DNA of 64,000 nt from Antedon mediterranea (Eukaryota; Echinodermata; Crinoidea; Comatulida; Antedonidae). How positions within the stretch are numbered: position 1 is the stretch's first letter; every line of letters starts with the position of its first letter. Where the stretch lies: positions 23,505,001 to 23,569,000 of the forward strand of contig NC_092673.1 of assembly GCF_964355755.1 (NCBI RefSeq), written 5' to 3'. Below are positions 47,652 through 58,024 of this stretch, in pieces. The notes beneath the pieces were generated by a model, which was not told the origin of the DNA, made no database searches, and worked only from the letters and a program-made list of their open reading frames with translations. The position numbers and the translations under genes were made by a program.

Positions 47652-47843
47652 TTTTATGGTCGCGACTCTATAGTTCACTATGTCGGTCGGTCGGTCTGTC
47701 TGTCGGTCCGGTATCACTATGCGTTTTATCGCTTTTCTGTACTTTTTGAACTGTTTTGATGTACAGAAAAGTTTTAAAGTACATTACTTTTTGAAATTTC
47801 ATTTTTTTCTGAAAGCACGCGACTTATGGCTGTTGGCCTTGTT
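47652..47843 (+). mobile_element. TAGTCGCGTG hairpin element, copy 9, with internal insertion
   Basis: Subfamily A with a shortened head (GGTCGCGACTC). An insertion of about 80 bp (47731-47813) lies between GCGTTTTA and GCACGCGAC. The insert carries its own inverted pair TTTTCTGTAC/GTACAGAAAA. Confidence 0.7.
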
Positions 47844-48452
47844 ACCCTTAATTTGCAAATTTCAGCTAATTTGCATATGTTCCCAAAGTGTGACCGAGGT
47901 GTGATTTGTGGAATTTAATCGCCACATCATGTGGGTTCAATTAAAAAAATGCTTAGTTCGCAATTTGTTTGACTTTAAATTCTAGATTGCCTAGACTATA
48001 CTTGATATATAGAAAAACACTGTAAAAATAACGGCCTTTTTGGTTTTATGGACATTAACCTAATTTCTTCAACTACATTGTTGATATGTTGTTCTGATAG
48101 GTCTTTAGAGATATTTACCACAAACATAAATTCTGTTCTATTTTTGTCTGCATGGGTATACCCATTATTTTTGCTACATTGACCGAACTAATAGTGTTGT
48201 TTTTCCCGTTTTTTTTTTACCTTGAGAGCAGACCCGTTGTAACGTTCTACTCCACGGTACCTTCACACACTGTTCAAGCCTAACGCTGTACAACAATTTC
48301 TAATTTTGTTCAAACACACCCCTTCATATAGTACCTTAAATCATTAACATTAATGACGTTGACGACACGTGATACGAAATTAACCAATCAAATGATAAAG
48401 ATACACTTTAGGTATTTCATAAAACAAATTATTACGATTTAAACGTTCTAAG

Positions 48453-48812
48453 AGATTCAAGATTCAAGATTCAAGAAATTTTATTTGTCCATAAAAATGG
48501 AAATTCACTTTGCTTGCTAGATTAAAACAACAATATTGCAACAATTTAAAAACGTGCAGTATTATAACAGATTAAAAATACAAGATAAAAAGTTAAAAAT
48601 ACTGTTAAAAATGTAAAACTATTAAAAATTGCATTAACGTCTTACATTAGAATTAAAAATATGAATGCTATTTACAACGAAGGATTTTCTAGTTCTACAA
48701 AGATTTGCTCCTGGAGGTCGTAGCCTAATGCCTGATCTATTTAAGTTTTAACAGTAATGTAACGGATGAGTGGGGTCTTTCATAATATTGTTTACTTTTT
48801 TTAGAATACTTA
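48453..48812 (-). pseudogene. Non-LTR retrotransposon 3' end (ORF2 C-terminus and 3' UTR)
   Basis: On the minus strand the frame from about 48802 reads NNIMKDPTHPLHYC, a stop, NLNRSGIRLRPPGANL, CRTRKSFVVNSIHIFN. This fits the C-terminal signature of many jockey/CR1-like ORF2 proteins (D-SHPL---, SGRR-R-P-A-T-R---SF-P-AI---N). A 3' UTR of about 150 bases follows, ending in a TTGAATC repeat tail (48453-48476), typical of such LINEs. It is 5'-truncated at about 48812, and one internal stop shows decay. Confidence 0.7.
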
Positions 48813-48819
48813 ATACTTA

Positions 48820-48903
48820 ATTGACCTCCAACTTGTAGGGGCGAACATACTATTATAGGAATACAAAGCCACTGTAAATGTGAAACTAATCCTTTGTAAG
48901 AGG
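48820..48903 (+). repeat. 84-bp direct repeat, left copy
   Basis: Starts ATTGACCTCCAACTTGTAGG and ends CCTTTGTAAGAGG. It matches the copy at 49838 with a single T/C difference and abuts the truncated LINE at 48812. Confidence 0.85.
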
Positions 48904-49119
48904 TGGTCCAATGACATCAATTATAACGTCACAGATGACGTAATTTTCCACGATACAATTGTGAAGAAGTATGTGGGTGCAGTTAGTCATTATTATTTGA
49001 AAGATGTCCCACGATCTATATTTATTTAAATTGCAATGAATATAGATAGATACGAATACATTTATTCACCTCTTTCACACATCCATATGTCCTTCTTGTT
49101 CACTTTCACATCTCCAATT

Positions 49120-49288
49120 TCTCTTGCAATGGACCCCATTGGAAATAAATTGACTTGTTGATTTTATGGGTCGTCCTTGCATCCATTCACTTTGGTTTTA
49201 TTCAATTTTAATATTCCAATTGTTTGTATTTTTTCTTTGTTATGTATTGTTGAATGGATGCTAAATGAATAAATGAAAAAAAAAATGA
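49120..49288 (+). mobile_element. Possible LINE 3' tail, plus strand
   Basis: GGACCCCATTGGAAATAAAT followed by T-rich UTR-like sequence, then GAATGGATGCTAAATGAATA and an A9 tract. It lies between the two 84-bp direct repeats. Confidence 0.45.
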
Positions 49289-49410
49289 AATTACAATGTT
49301 ATAAACGAACAATTTAATAGAATGTGGTCTTATAAAACCGAATGTTTGTATGTTTGAGACAAACTTACATTAATTACCTTTTTTTATTGTATTTTTAATT
49401 TATATACAGT

Positions 49411-49558
49411 ACCGTAGTAACTCAAAACTGCAACTGCTCTAGCAAAAATAAAGGCAACTGCACAAACCAAAAAAGAATAGAGAGATCTTGTAAAGTGAAT
49501 TTCCAGAGGACTCTAGGAGGAGAAGCACGCGGGGAGCTCTCTGCAACGAGGATGTAAA
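49411..49558 (+). other. Candidate internal exon, Cys-rich
   Basis: A TTTATATACAG acceptor precedes it and a strong donor GTAAGT follows at 49559. The stretch is G+C-richer than its surroundings, and one frame is open for 48 codons (QNCNCSSKNKGNCTNQKRIE and onward). That frame meets TAA two bases before the donor, so an upstream GT at 49553 would have to be used for it to stay open. No family is recognised. Confidence 0.25.
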
Positions 49559-49837
49559 GTAAGTTTCAGTAAACATAATTAATACAACTAGTATACAGTA
49601 AATTAAGCTATATTATTTAAAAACCATAAATGTTGTCTTTTTACAGTATTTTACAATTATCACTATATAGCCATTACTTTTTAAAATATTCGTATTAATA
49701 TCAATATTTTTAATGTTTAAACAAAATGCAACGTTGTTCAACACAATATTCGTATTGCGTTACATCATATTCCTTCTGTGTGTACTAAAAAGGAAATACG
49801 GAAAATAATCACTGTTTTTAATGGTAATCTGAAATAG

Positions 49838-49921
49838 ATTGACCTCCAACTTGTAGGGGCGAACATACTATTATAGGAATACAAAGCCACTGTAAATGTG
49901 AAACTAATCCTTTGCAAGAGG
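49838..49921 (+). repeat. 84-bp direct repeat, right copy
   Basis: Second copy, 1018 bases downstream in the same orientation, differing only in CCTTTGCAAGAGG. The pair may bound an inserted or duplicated segment. Confidence 0.85.
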
Positions 49922-51228
49922 ATGTAGATCGGCCAATCGGTCACTCGTCTAGTACGAACCCTTTCGATTAATTTCATCGGGCATGTTATTAACCATTAAA
50001 GTGAAATTATCCCAATCATTTAAATTATTCTGATGAGTGATTAGCATTAGGCAAGACCACTTCTGAGTGTTGATGGTCGATTTCTCCGGTTCTATTTTCA
50101 ATAAATCATACGTCTAAACTTACCGGTGGAATAATCCATTATTATTAATTTTGAATAAACCACATTTTTCATAAAAAAAAAAGAACGAACAAATTGCAGT
50201 AAAACTATTACATTATTCCATACACGCAGTAACAAAATTCATAATATAATAATTAATAATATCACTATGTTTTTAATGATGTATTTTAAATTTCAAATCA
50301 TCGAATTATGACACTGGATGTGTCGGTACGTCAATAATGGTTTCGACCATTTCTCTATGAACGTTTGCGTATATCAAGTAATGCGATGGACAACCTTTAA
50401 TATATCGCCAATCTCGCTCGGTACATCTTTACACAGCGAATCGAACTTATACTATACTAACGATATATACTACAAGGTAAGTTTTCTGTACTTGTCTTAT
50501 ATAGCTTAGGCAGTTGTTTTGGTATTATTATAATGTTTTATAGGCTTAGGGTTTCCGTGCTGTTTATCGTTATTGTTGGTATGCTTATCCAGTGTGTGAA
50601 CATTCATATGAAACTATCTATTTTGGTTGTAATAATCATATTCCTCTAAACATAAATATCTTTGATACAGTTTTTTAAAACTGTTTTAGATTTAATAAAG
50701 CATAAAATTAATGGTTTATTTTGTTGCAGTTTTCTGCTAAACATCCTGTCCGATATGATGAATTAACATTTCTAGAACGGGGGTTTGAACGCAATCGAAA
50801 CGTTTAGGTTTGATACAACAAAGTAAAAATAATTAAGAAATACTGTAGGCCTACTTTATGTCATTTGGTTAGACGTTAAGCCAAATACCATGGGTTGGAC
50901 TTTTCCTCCAGACAAATTTACTACCAGGTTAATGGGTCGCATTCCCATGGACGTCTTGTAACTAAATCTTTCATGCAATAAGTAATAATATCAATATCCA
51001 ATATATATTTTATTGTCAAAATAGTAAAAAGCATTGCTTGAAATTCAAGCTGAATTTACACATACAATCGTCTAAAACTAAAATATATTCTAACTTAAAT
51101 GCAATTTTTACACTAAATTTTACTGACTCCTTTATATGTTTTCTGAATAAGGTAACATTGTATTCAAACCGTTCACTGTTGATATAATATTGTGACGAAT
51201 TGATTGTTTCATACTTTATTTTGATTTT

Positions 51229-51355
51229 GTAGTGTAGATATAGGTGGTTAACGTGCCTTCCAATCTAAAGGTACATGGTTCAATTCTTGGATTGTGACCA
51301 AAATCTTTCTACTCCACTACACCTGTTATTCTACTACCCTCTAAGCTCAAGTGAT
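51229..51355 (+). mobile_element. tRNA-derived SINE, diverged copy
   Basis: GATATAGGTGGTTAACGTGC, TGGTTCAATTC and CTCTAAGCTCAAGTGATAAT follow the order of the 8.5-kb SINE. The box motifs are partly lost. Confidence 0.5.
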
Positions 51356-51428
51356 AATTATACTTCCATCTTCTAATATTGTCGAATTACTTGATGTATG
51401 TTGAGAAAAGAGAATAAATTCTGCAGTA

Positions 51429-51556
51429 CAAAATGCTGCTGATGATGATGCTGATGATGATGATAATGACGACGACGATGATGAGGAGGATGATGATATT
51501 GATGATGACGACGACGATGATGATAACGACGACGGCGAAGACAATGACGATGATGA
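51429..51556 (+). repeat. GAT/GAC triplet repeat
   Basis: About 125 bases of mixed ATG, ATC and GAC triplets. The His-rich and Ser-rich frames on the minus strand are by-products. Confidence 0.8.
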
Positions 51557-51850
51557 ATGGACATATTGATAAAAAGAACGGATGAGGTTTCTCCCTTTTT
51601 TCACATTATATCTTTCACGAGATCGAATCATTACGATTTATTACCTATTTTATGTTGGTAGGCTATATTTTTCTTTTACTTTATACAATGGCTTATATTA
51701 TTTTATTATATGTGATATGTGATATCATTAATCCCATATCTCAATCAATGTCTTGTTTTTTCTTCATAACATCCGTATAACTATTTATCACTAGTTTTTA
51801 CTGGCCTACGAAACGATGCGTGGGTTAGGCGTGAATAAAGCCATATGAAA

Positions 51851-51874
51851 AATGGATGGATGGATGGATGGATG
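51851..51874. repeat. (ATGG)n microsatellite
   Basis: About 24 bases of ATGG. Confidence 0.8.
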
Positions 51875-53080
51875 AATTGAGAAAAATGGTTGTTGAATGG
51901 ATAGATTCATGTATCTATAGCAGTGATGTATCGATGGTTTTAGTTGGATGGGTTTATAAGTGGTATAAATTGAGGAATGAAGTGGTGAATAGATTCATTA
52001 CATTAGTGATCATTGATTGGTTGCACCAAGTGATGATTGAATGGCAGATGAGAAGTACAGATTGATTGTGGATCCATGCATGCATGCACGTTGGGTGAAT
52101 AAAAGGGTAAAAAGCATGTGACCGTGTTTTTTCAAAGGCCTGGTGGTAACACGTCATTATGTAACATAAACATATGGATTTATAAAGATAAACTGACATA
52201 TAATAGATTTACATATAGTTTTATGAAATCAACTTGTCATACTTAAACCTGTACTTATACACTTTTTATTGTTTTATAGATTAAGTAAAACATTATTGAG
52301 AATAAAATTTGTAAACGGTACCATAATCCATCAATCAAAAAGTATTTTATGTAAGTGAAAAAGACACACTATGAATAAAGTGTATTACCCCGTCTTTATT
52401 GTGCTGGAGGTGTCCCCTTTAGGCCTATATGGGTTATAGTGTACTGTATGATTAATTGATTTTAAATTAATTACCATATTTCATAGTTTCATCATATGTA
52501 TTGTTGTTGAACAAACAATAATACAAAATATTACAATAACATAACACATTGTATCACCAATGCATATACAAAATTACGCTTTTAATCAGTATTCATGTAC
52601 ACATATCGATTATCCATAACAACGATACAAAAATAACACTAATAAATCCACTTATTAGCAATGACATATCGTTTTTATACATATATGTATTTATAAATGC
52701 ATGTGTGATTTCCATATAGCCAGCTTGTCCAGGAGTCCAATTAATGCATTGATGAAGCTAAGCTGTGTTTATGAGTTTTTAGTGGTATAGGTTGTAGATT
52801 ACGTCAGATGAGGTACTTGAAGTTTAATTAAACGATCCAGTGTAGAATGCTGTGTTCACCCTGATATCGGTTTAGCAGCTGTAACATTATTAAAGCCACA
52901 CTAATGCGTATTAATCCCTGATAGATTAGATTCTACATTGTTATTGTTCGTATTTTATCATGGCAAATGGATATTATGTATTAAATTCGCACAAACATTA
53001 TATATATCATGATAATCATGAACGTTCATTAGATAATGTGCTTTAGTAAGGAGTTGTCTATGCTGCATCTGCATTGGGTC

Positions 53081-53208
53081 TGTATCATATGCAAATTTTG
53101 TGATACAGCATTCCATGTGTTTAACCTGTATCATAATACCTAACCATCCAACACGCACCACATGTGACACACATGGAATGCTGTATCATGGTATTATTAT
53201 AGGATACT
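53081..53208. repeat. Foldback element, second copy of the TATCAT family
   Basis: The left arm has TGTATCATATGCAAATT then GATACAGCATTCCATGTGT. The right arm carries the reverse complement of the latter (ACACATGGAATGCTGTATC). Arm sequence near the ends matches the 27.4-kb element, so both belong to one family. Confidence 0.6.
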
Positions 53209-55371
53209 GGCGATTCGGGTAAATGTTTCATGTCTCTTAAACATAGTACCCTACACATTTTACATTTCTGTAAGGTAACGTTATGATATCCGTTTTATTT
53301 TATTTTTATGTTAAAGGTCAGGTACGGGATAAACATTTCTATTGATCATACATTTCAAGTAGGCTTATAGATCTATAGTTTCCCCTAATTATCATAATTT
53401 TTGGCATTTTTTTTGTGGTACAAGAGCTTGTTGTTATCAGTGAGGTGTGATAGTTTAAATTACACAACAAATTCTCTATTCTTTTGTTCACAAATATTGT
53501 AAATAGAGAGGCATTTGAAAAAAACTATAAAAAAAATAAATAAACGGTATGGTAAAAATGTTATCAGATAGGTAATATAACTTAAATTTGACGTTTCTAT
53601 AGTATTTTTTATTCAATTTCAGAGTTTTATTTTCATACTATAGCAGAAATTATCCACCGTATATCCACCATATTTTTCACCTTTTAGGGATTCACCATAC
53701 ATGTTAATACATTAGGTGAAACTACCTAACTACTGAAAAAAAGTCTTTTTGGTTTTTATAGCAGAATTTTGCCAAATTTTGTATTAGACCATTTTAAGGG
53801 AAAATCATGTTTTTTTCGTCTTGATTTCTATTACAAAATTATATTTGATTTATGTACAATTAACCAGATATTATATTTAACATTCATGCATGTACCTAAG
53901 CTTTAAGGTAAATGGGCTGCTTTCCAGACATGATGTAAATCGTTGCAATAACGGAAGTAGTGGTAATATTAAATGTACGAATGAAATAAAATATCCAAAG
54001 TGGCGATACGGTAATGGTTCACCTTTATTAATAAGATATATGGGTAATTTATGGTACGTCATATGGTACCGTGTGGTATTATATGTTGACATATGACAAT
54101 GTATGCCAGAATATACGATTTAGTAACTAATCAAGGAATGCGAATAAAATAACATGCATTGGCGGTAATGCTATACGTCTCTGTCCCAGCGCATGGCTGA
54201 AGTGAGACATTTTAGAAACTTGATACTCTTATAATAATAGGCCACAACTCTGATATACAGTTAAAGAAGGGGCTCATTACATGACGCTTCACGTTATCTA
54301 TATAAGTGGTGTTATTATCAATGTCGTTGCAAAGATTTCTATCAAATAACAAACATAGATAGTTTTAACACGTAGCTACTATTTTTTTCCACGAATCTAT
54401 TTTTATGTTAATAATGTCGTTTCTCTAAAATAAAGTAATGTTTTCTTTTAATTGTTGCAGTGATGATTGATTTATCAAAATATTTTTACTGTATTGTGTG
54501 TTTATCGTGTCAACTCGCATTGTGTAAAAATATGTTTATCCGATGCTTCGCTATAATTGCGAAAAATAAACAGAAATGTAATTTATAACTTTCAACACAA
54601 TGTAAGCACTAGTTATGAGTCACTAAAACATGATAAAGTTATATTTTATTATATTTATTACTGACATAACATGAAAAGAATGTAGTGATTTTTATTGTTA
54701 TAGTTTGTCTGTTATAAACATTAATTATAGATTGATGATCGAGATCCAGACAATAAAAACAACATTTTAATGTACGTTATAAAAGTATAAGCTTAAAAAA
54801 TAATCCATACTAAAATACAGATGATTGTTCATTGTGTGTATAATAAAAGTTTTAGAAAAACAAGTTTTGTTTAATGATTGTTACAGAATACTCACACATA
54901 ACAATTTTTTTGGAAACTTTCTTCAGCTAATACATCACTGTTAGGCATATGGCATTTTGTTTAAGGTACTTTCATTACAATTAAACTGTAAATCATTGTG
55001 TGAAGTTTAATGTACAGTAATACCCACTGTCATGGTAGACTGATAATAATCTAGTTATATCCTTTGTTCTCTATTTGAAATCAAAAACACATTAATTGGG
55101 ATTATGTTTGAAGTCGATACCTTGATGGAACTAATATCTACATTAACTTATAAGTATCAATATTTTCTGTGGTTTTTCTACAGTAAACTTTATCTCATTG
55201 TAATTGCTATTTAGACGCGACTATGATTGTACTATCAGAACGTGAATATCAGGTAAATTTAACTAAATTGAACAATCGGTGGGTAATTGCCCGGTCAGAT
55301 GGGTGGTTGGTCAACCATGAGTCGTTTACGAAGTCATTAGTATGATTAGGCCTATTATTTAGAAACAATGT

Positions 55372-55392
55372 AAGAGAGAGAGAGAGAGAGAG
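55372..55392. repeat. (GA)n microsatellite
   Basis: About 21 bases of GA. Confidence 0.85.
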
Positions 55393-55893
55393 TAGTAGTG
55401 GTTACAGCAACAAGCTGTGTTTTATGTTTAGTTTTTTTATTGAATATTGATGCAATATAATAGTATAATTCATTTAATTTGTTCATCCTGCTTCCAAACA
55501 TAACTATACTAAGTTGAGTACAATGTACTGAGAACACTCTAAACGTTAACAGTTATACACAATTTGGTTATAATACTATTAACCCATCAACGCATAGTCA
55601 TACATTTTTTTAACAAAGCATATTATAGCATGTACTTATTAAGATATGTTTACTCTATGATTATAATTAATCATTTCTAATATTTTGTTAACTTTTTTTT
55701 CCAAACATTAACTTACTTGTTGTTTCATTAGTGCTAGATGTAAAGTATTTTTATCATGTTACAACGATACAATTTTAGAATAATGAAAGTGTTGCTGAAT
55801 GGAAAACAACAACATTAAAACTGTCATTTAAAAATATGTATTACATCCGTAAACTAACCAAAGCGACTTGTTTGAATGCATAACACGTAGCAT

Positions 55894-55970
55894 TATTGAC
55901 ACGGCGGTTTAGTGCATGCCTTTCAGTTATAGTCCCATGGGTTCAATTCGTCTAAATGTCACAATTATTT
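55894..55970 (+). mobile_element. tRNA-derived SINE head, diverged fragment
   Basis: GGCGGTTTAGTGCATGCCTT followed 30 bases later by GGGTTCAATTCGTC keeps the spacing of boxes A and B in this SINE family. No body is seen. Confidence 0.4.
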
Positions 55971-56199
55971 CCAATTTGTTATAGATATGAATTCGTATTT
56001 TCAGCCTTGAAATAAATTAAAGGATAAGAACCTAATATTTAAAATCTGGTTTATTAATAGCAATTATAATTTACTACTCAACAAGCTGCTGGAAGATGAT
56101 ACAATAATTCAATAACAAGCAGACGACATGTCTTTCAGTTTAAATACAATTGGAAATTAGGAAAACTACCTTTATCATTGTTATCATTTTTAGTAGTCT

Positions 56200-56860
56200 T
56201 CACTGTTTTGCTTCTCTGTTCTCCTAATTGATCTTGTCTTTTTAATCATTATGTTGTCTTCCTAATTCATCTCTTCTTTATCATGTTGTCATGTGTTCTC
56301 TCTTCAGCATCATCTGTTGTCATTCTCATCATTCTTTTTTGCTTCTTTATCATCCTTTGTCATTCTCTTCATTTATGATATTGTCATTTCCTTCATTCTT
56401 ATTTGCTTCCTCATCATATTATTTGTTAATCTCCTCATTCATTCTAATTGTCATTTTCTTCCTTTTTCTTTGCTTCTTCATCTATCTTTCACCTGCATCA
56501 TCTCGTTATTTCTTCATTTATTTATTTATTTATGTTCTTAATTATCCATTGTACTTCAAAATTCTATATCTGTATCTTGGTCATCATTCATTTCTTTCAT
56601 TATCATTGTCACTATCAACATGTTTACACTTTTTTTCTAAAACTTTCGCTATCTTCACCATAATTGTTTTCATTTTCAAGATATTCCCTAATACCACCAT
56701 TTTCTTCTTCCTCATTAGTCTCTTTTGCAGTAAAATCATTACCATTCTAGCTACATTTATCGCCATCTTTTCTATCAAAACCAAGGATCATTGTTTTCGT
56801 CATCCTTCATTACCTGATGATCATATCTCCTTACATGCATTCTCACTTAACTTACTTACG
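56200..56860 (+). repeat. Low-complexity TTC/ATC-rich stretch
   Basis: CATCATTC, CTTCTTTATC and TTCATT words dominate about 650 bases. The 194-residue frame here is Ser/Phe/Leu/Ile-rich with no domain and no G+C rise. It also overlaps open frames in the other phases, so it is not called as a gene. Confidence 0.6.
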
Positions 56861-57028
56861 CTTGGTTCCCACTAGAGACGCAACACAGGAACGTAATATA
56901 ACGTGATTTGGACCAATCACAAGCGATGGATTATTCTTTCATCATTATATATATTATTTATATATTTAGTCAACTCGCTGCGTTGCGTCTACGTCGTTCG
57001 TTGCGTTGCGTCTCTAGTGAGAACTAAG
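56861..57028. mobile_element. TTCCCACTAG MITE, copy 2
   Basis: CTTGGTTCCCACTAGAGACGC at the left and GCGTCTCTAGTGAGAACTAAG at the right are inverted repeats. The internal GACCAATCACAAGCGATGG also occurs (as ACCAATTACAAGCGATGG) in copy 1. Confidence 0.75.
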
Positions 57029-57721
57029 TACACATGATTATTGTCATTTTAGATAGTTGAACAACATTGTCGTTATTTTTATCTGAATTTTAAACAAACA
57101 AACATAAAATCATGAAAGAATGTGTTTGATATATAAATATGAGCGTTTGCATATGGGAAAAAGTTATTTAACCTTTTGGAAAATAGACCACTGTTCTCCT
57201 GATAATTACAAATGCTAATTACTTCAATATTAATGCAATTACATTTAGCATAAATCCAATATGTATGTATGTTTATATTTATACGGAGTCAGGCAGAGCC
57301 AGTCAGTTCATGTTTTAAAATGTGTTATATAATCGTTATTTGAAGTTGTTATTATTTTTCTATCTATATGTACCAATGCTATAACTATTGTTATTAATGT
57401 ATGTCCATTAATTACCGGTATGTTATTATAGCATTTATATTCAGTTTATTCAATTTGTGTTAACATTATTAATATTTCTTTTAGAAAGGATATGTGAACA
57501 AGAATAATTATTCTTATCGCTTAAACTTGGATGAAACCCAACTAAAAAAGTCAATTAAAGCCTATAACTACTACTGTACTTGACTATGAAACTAATGTAA
57601 TGAGTATGTAAGTAAGATTATCACCGGCATTCGTCTGAACGTTTTCCGTTCCATTGGTGTTTATTTAACGTTTGAATTTAGGAAATAACCTGTAACAATT
57701 TAAAAAGTATAATATATAATG

Positions 57722-58024
57722 TTAAAAATGTTTTTACCCCCTAAAAGACTGTTTTTCAATATTTTGGAATATGCCATTTGATTGTCACATATTAGTTATT
57801 CATTTTGACCAAAAACGGGATCGAAAGAAAAATGTAATTTAAAACAAAAATACACTTTAATTGTCTTTTGGTTAAAATTAAACGTTTCTTTTATCGTTTT
57901 TAGTGAAATCCATAATTTTGGGGATTTTTTTTAATAAGTGAATAATTCTATTAAAACTCCAAAATGTCCTATATAAAGTCTTATTTTATCAATCTTCATT
58001 TTTCTGGGGGAAATACATCTTTTA
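57722..58024. mobile_element. AAAGATGTATTG-family element, shorter copy
   Basis: Left end TTAAAAATGTTTTTACCCCC; right end GGGGGAAATACATCTTTTAA. The interior shares ATTAGTTATTCATTTTGACC and GGGATCGAAAG with the 4.9-kb copy. Confidence 0.6.

Larger units (their letters stand above)
49922..56199. other. Non-coding stretch with sparse repeats
   Basis: Carries diverged SINE pieces (51229, 55894), triplet and tetranucleotide repeats and the foldback at 53081. No exon-like block was found. Confidence 0.45.

Noticed and set aside
51347-51631. Ser-rich and His-rich frames
   Set aside because: They read the GAT/GAC triplet repeat.
56291-56875. 194-residue frame
   Set aside because: Low-complexity TTC/ATC DNA with several overlapping open phases, no domain, no G+C rise. 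It ends inside a MITE.
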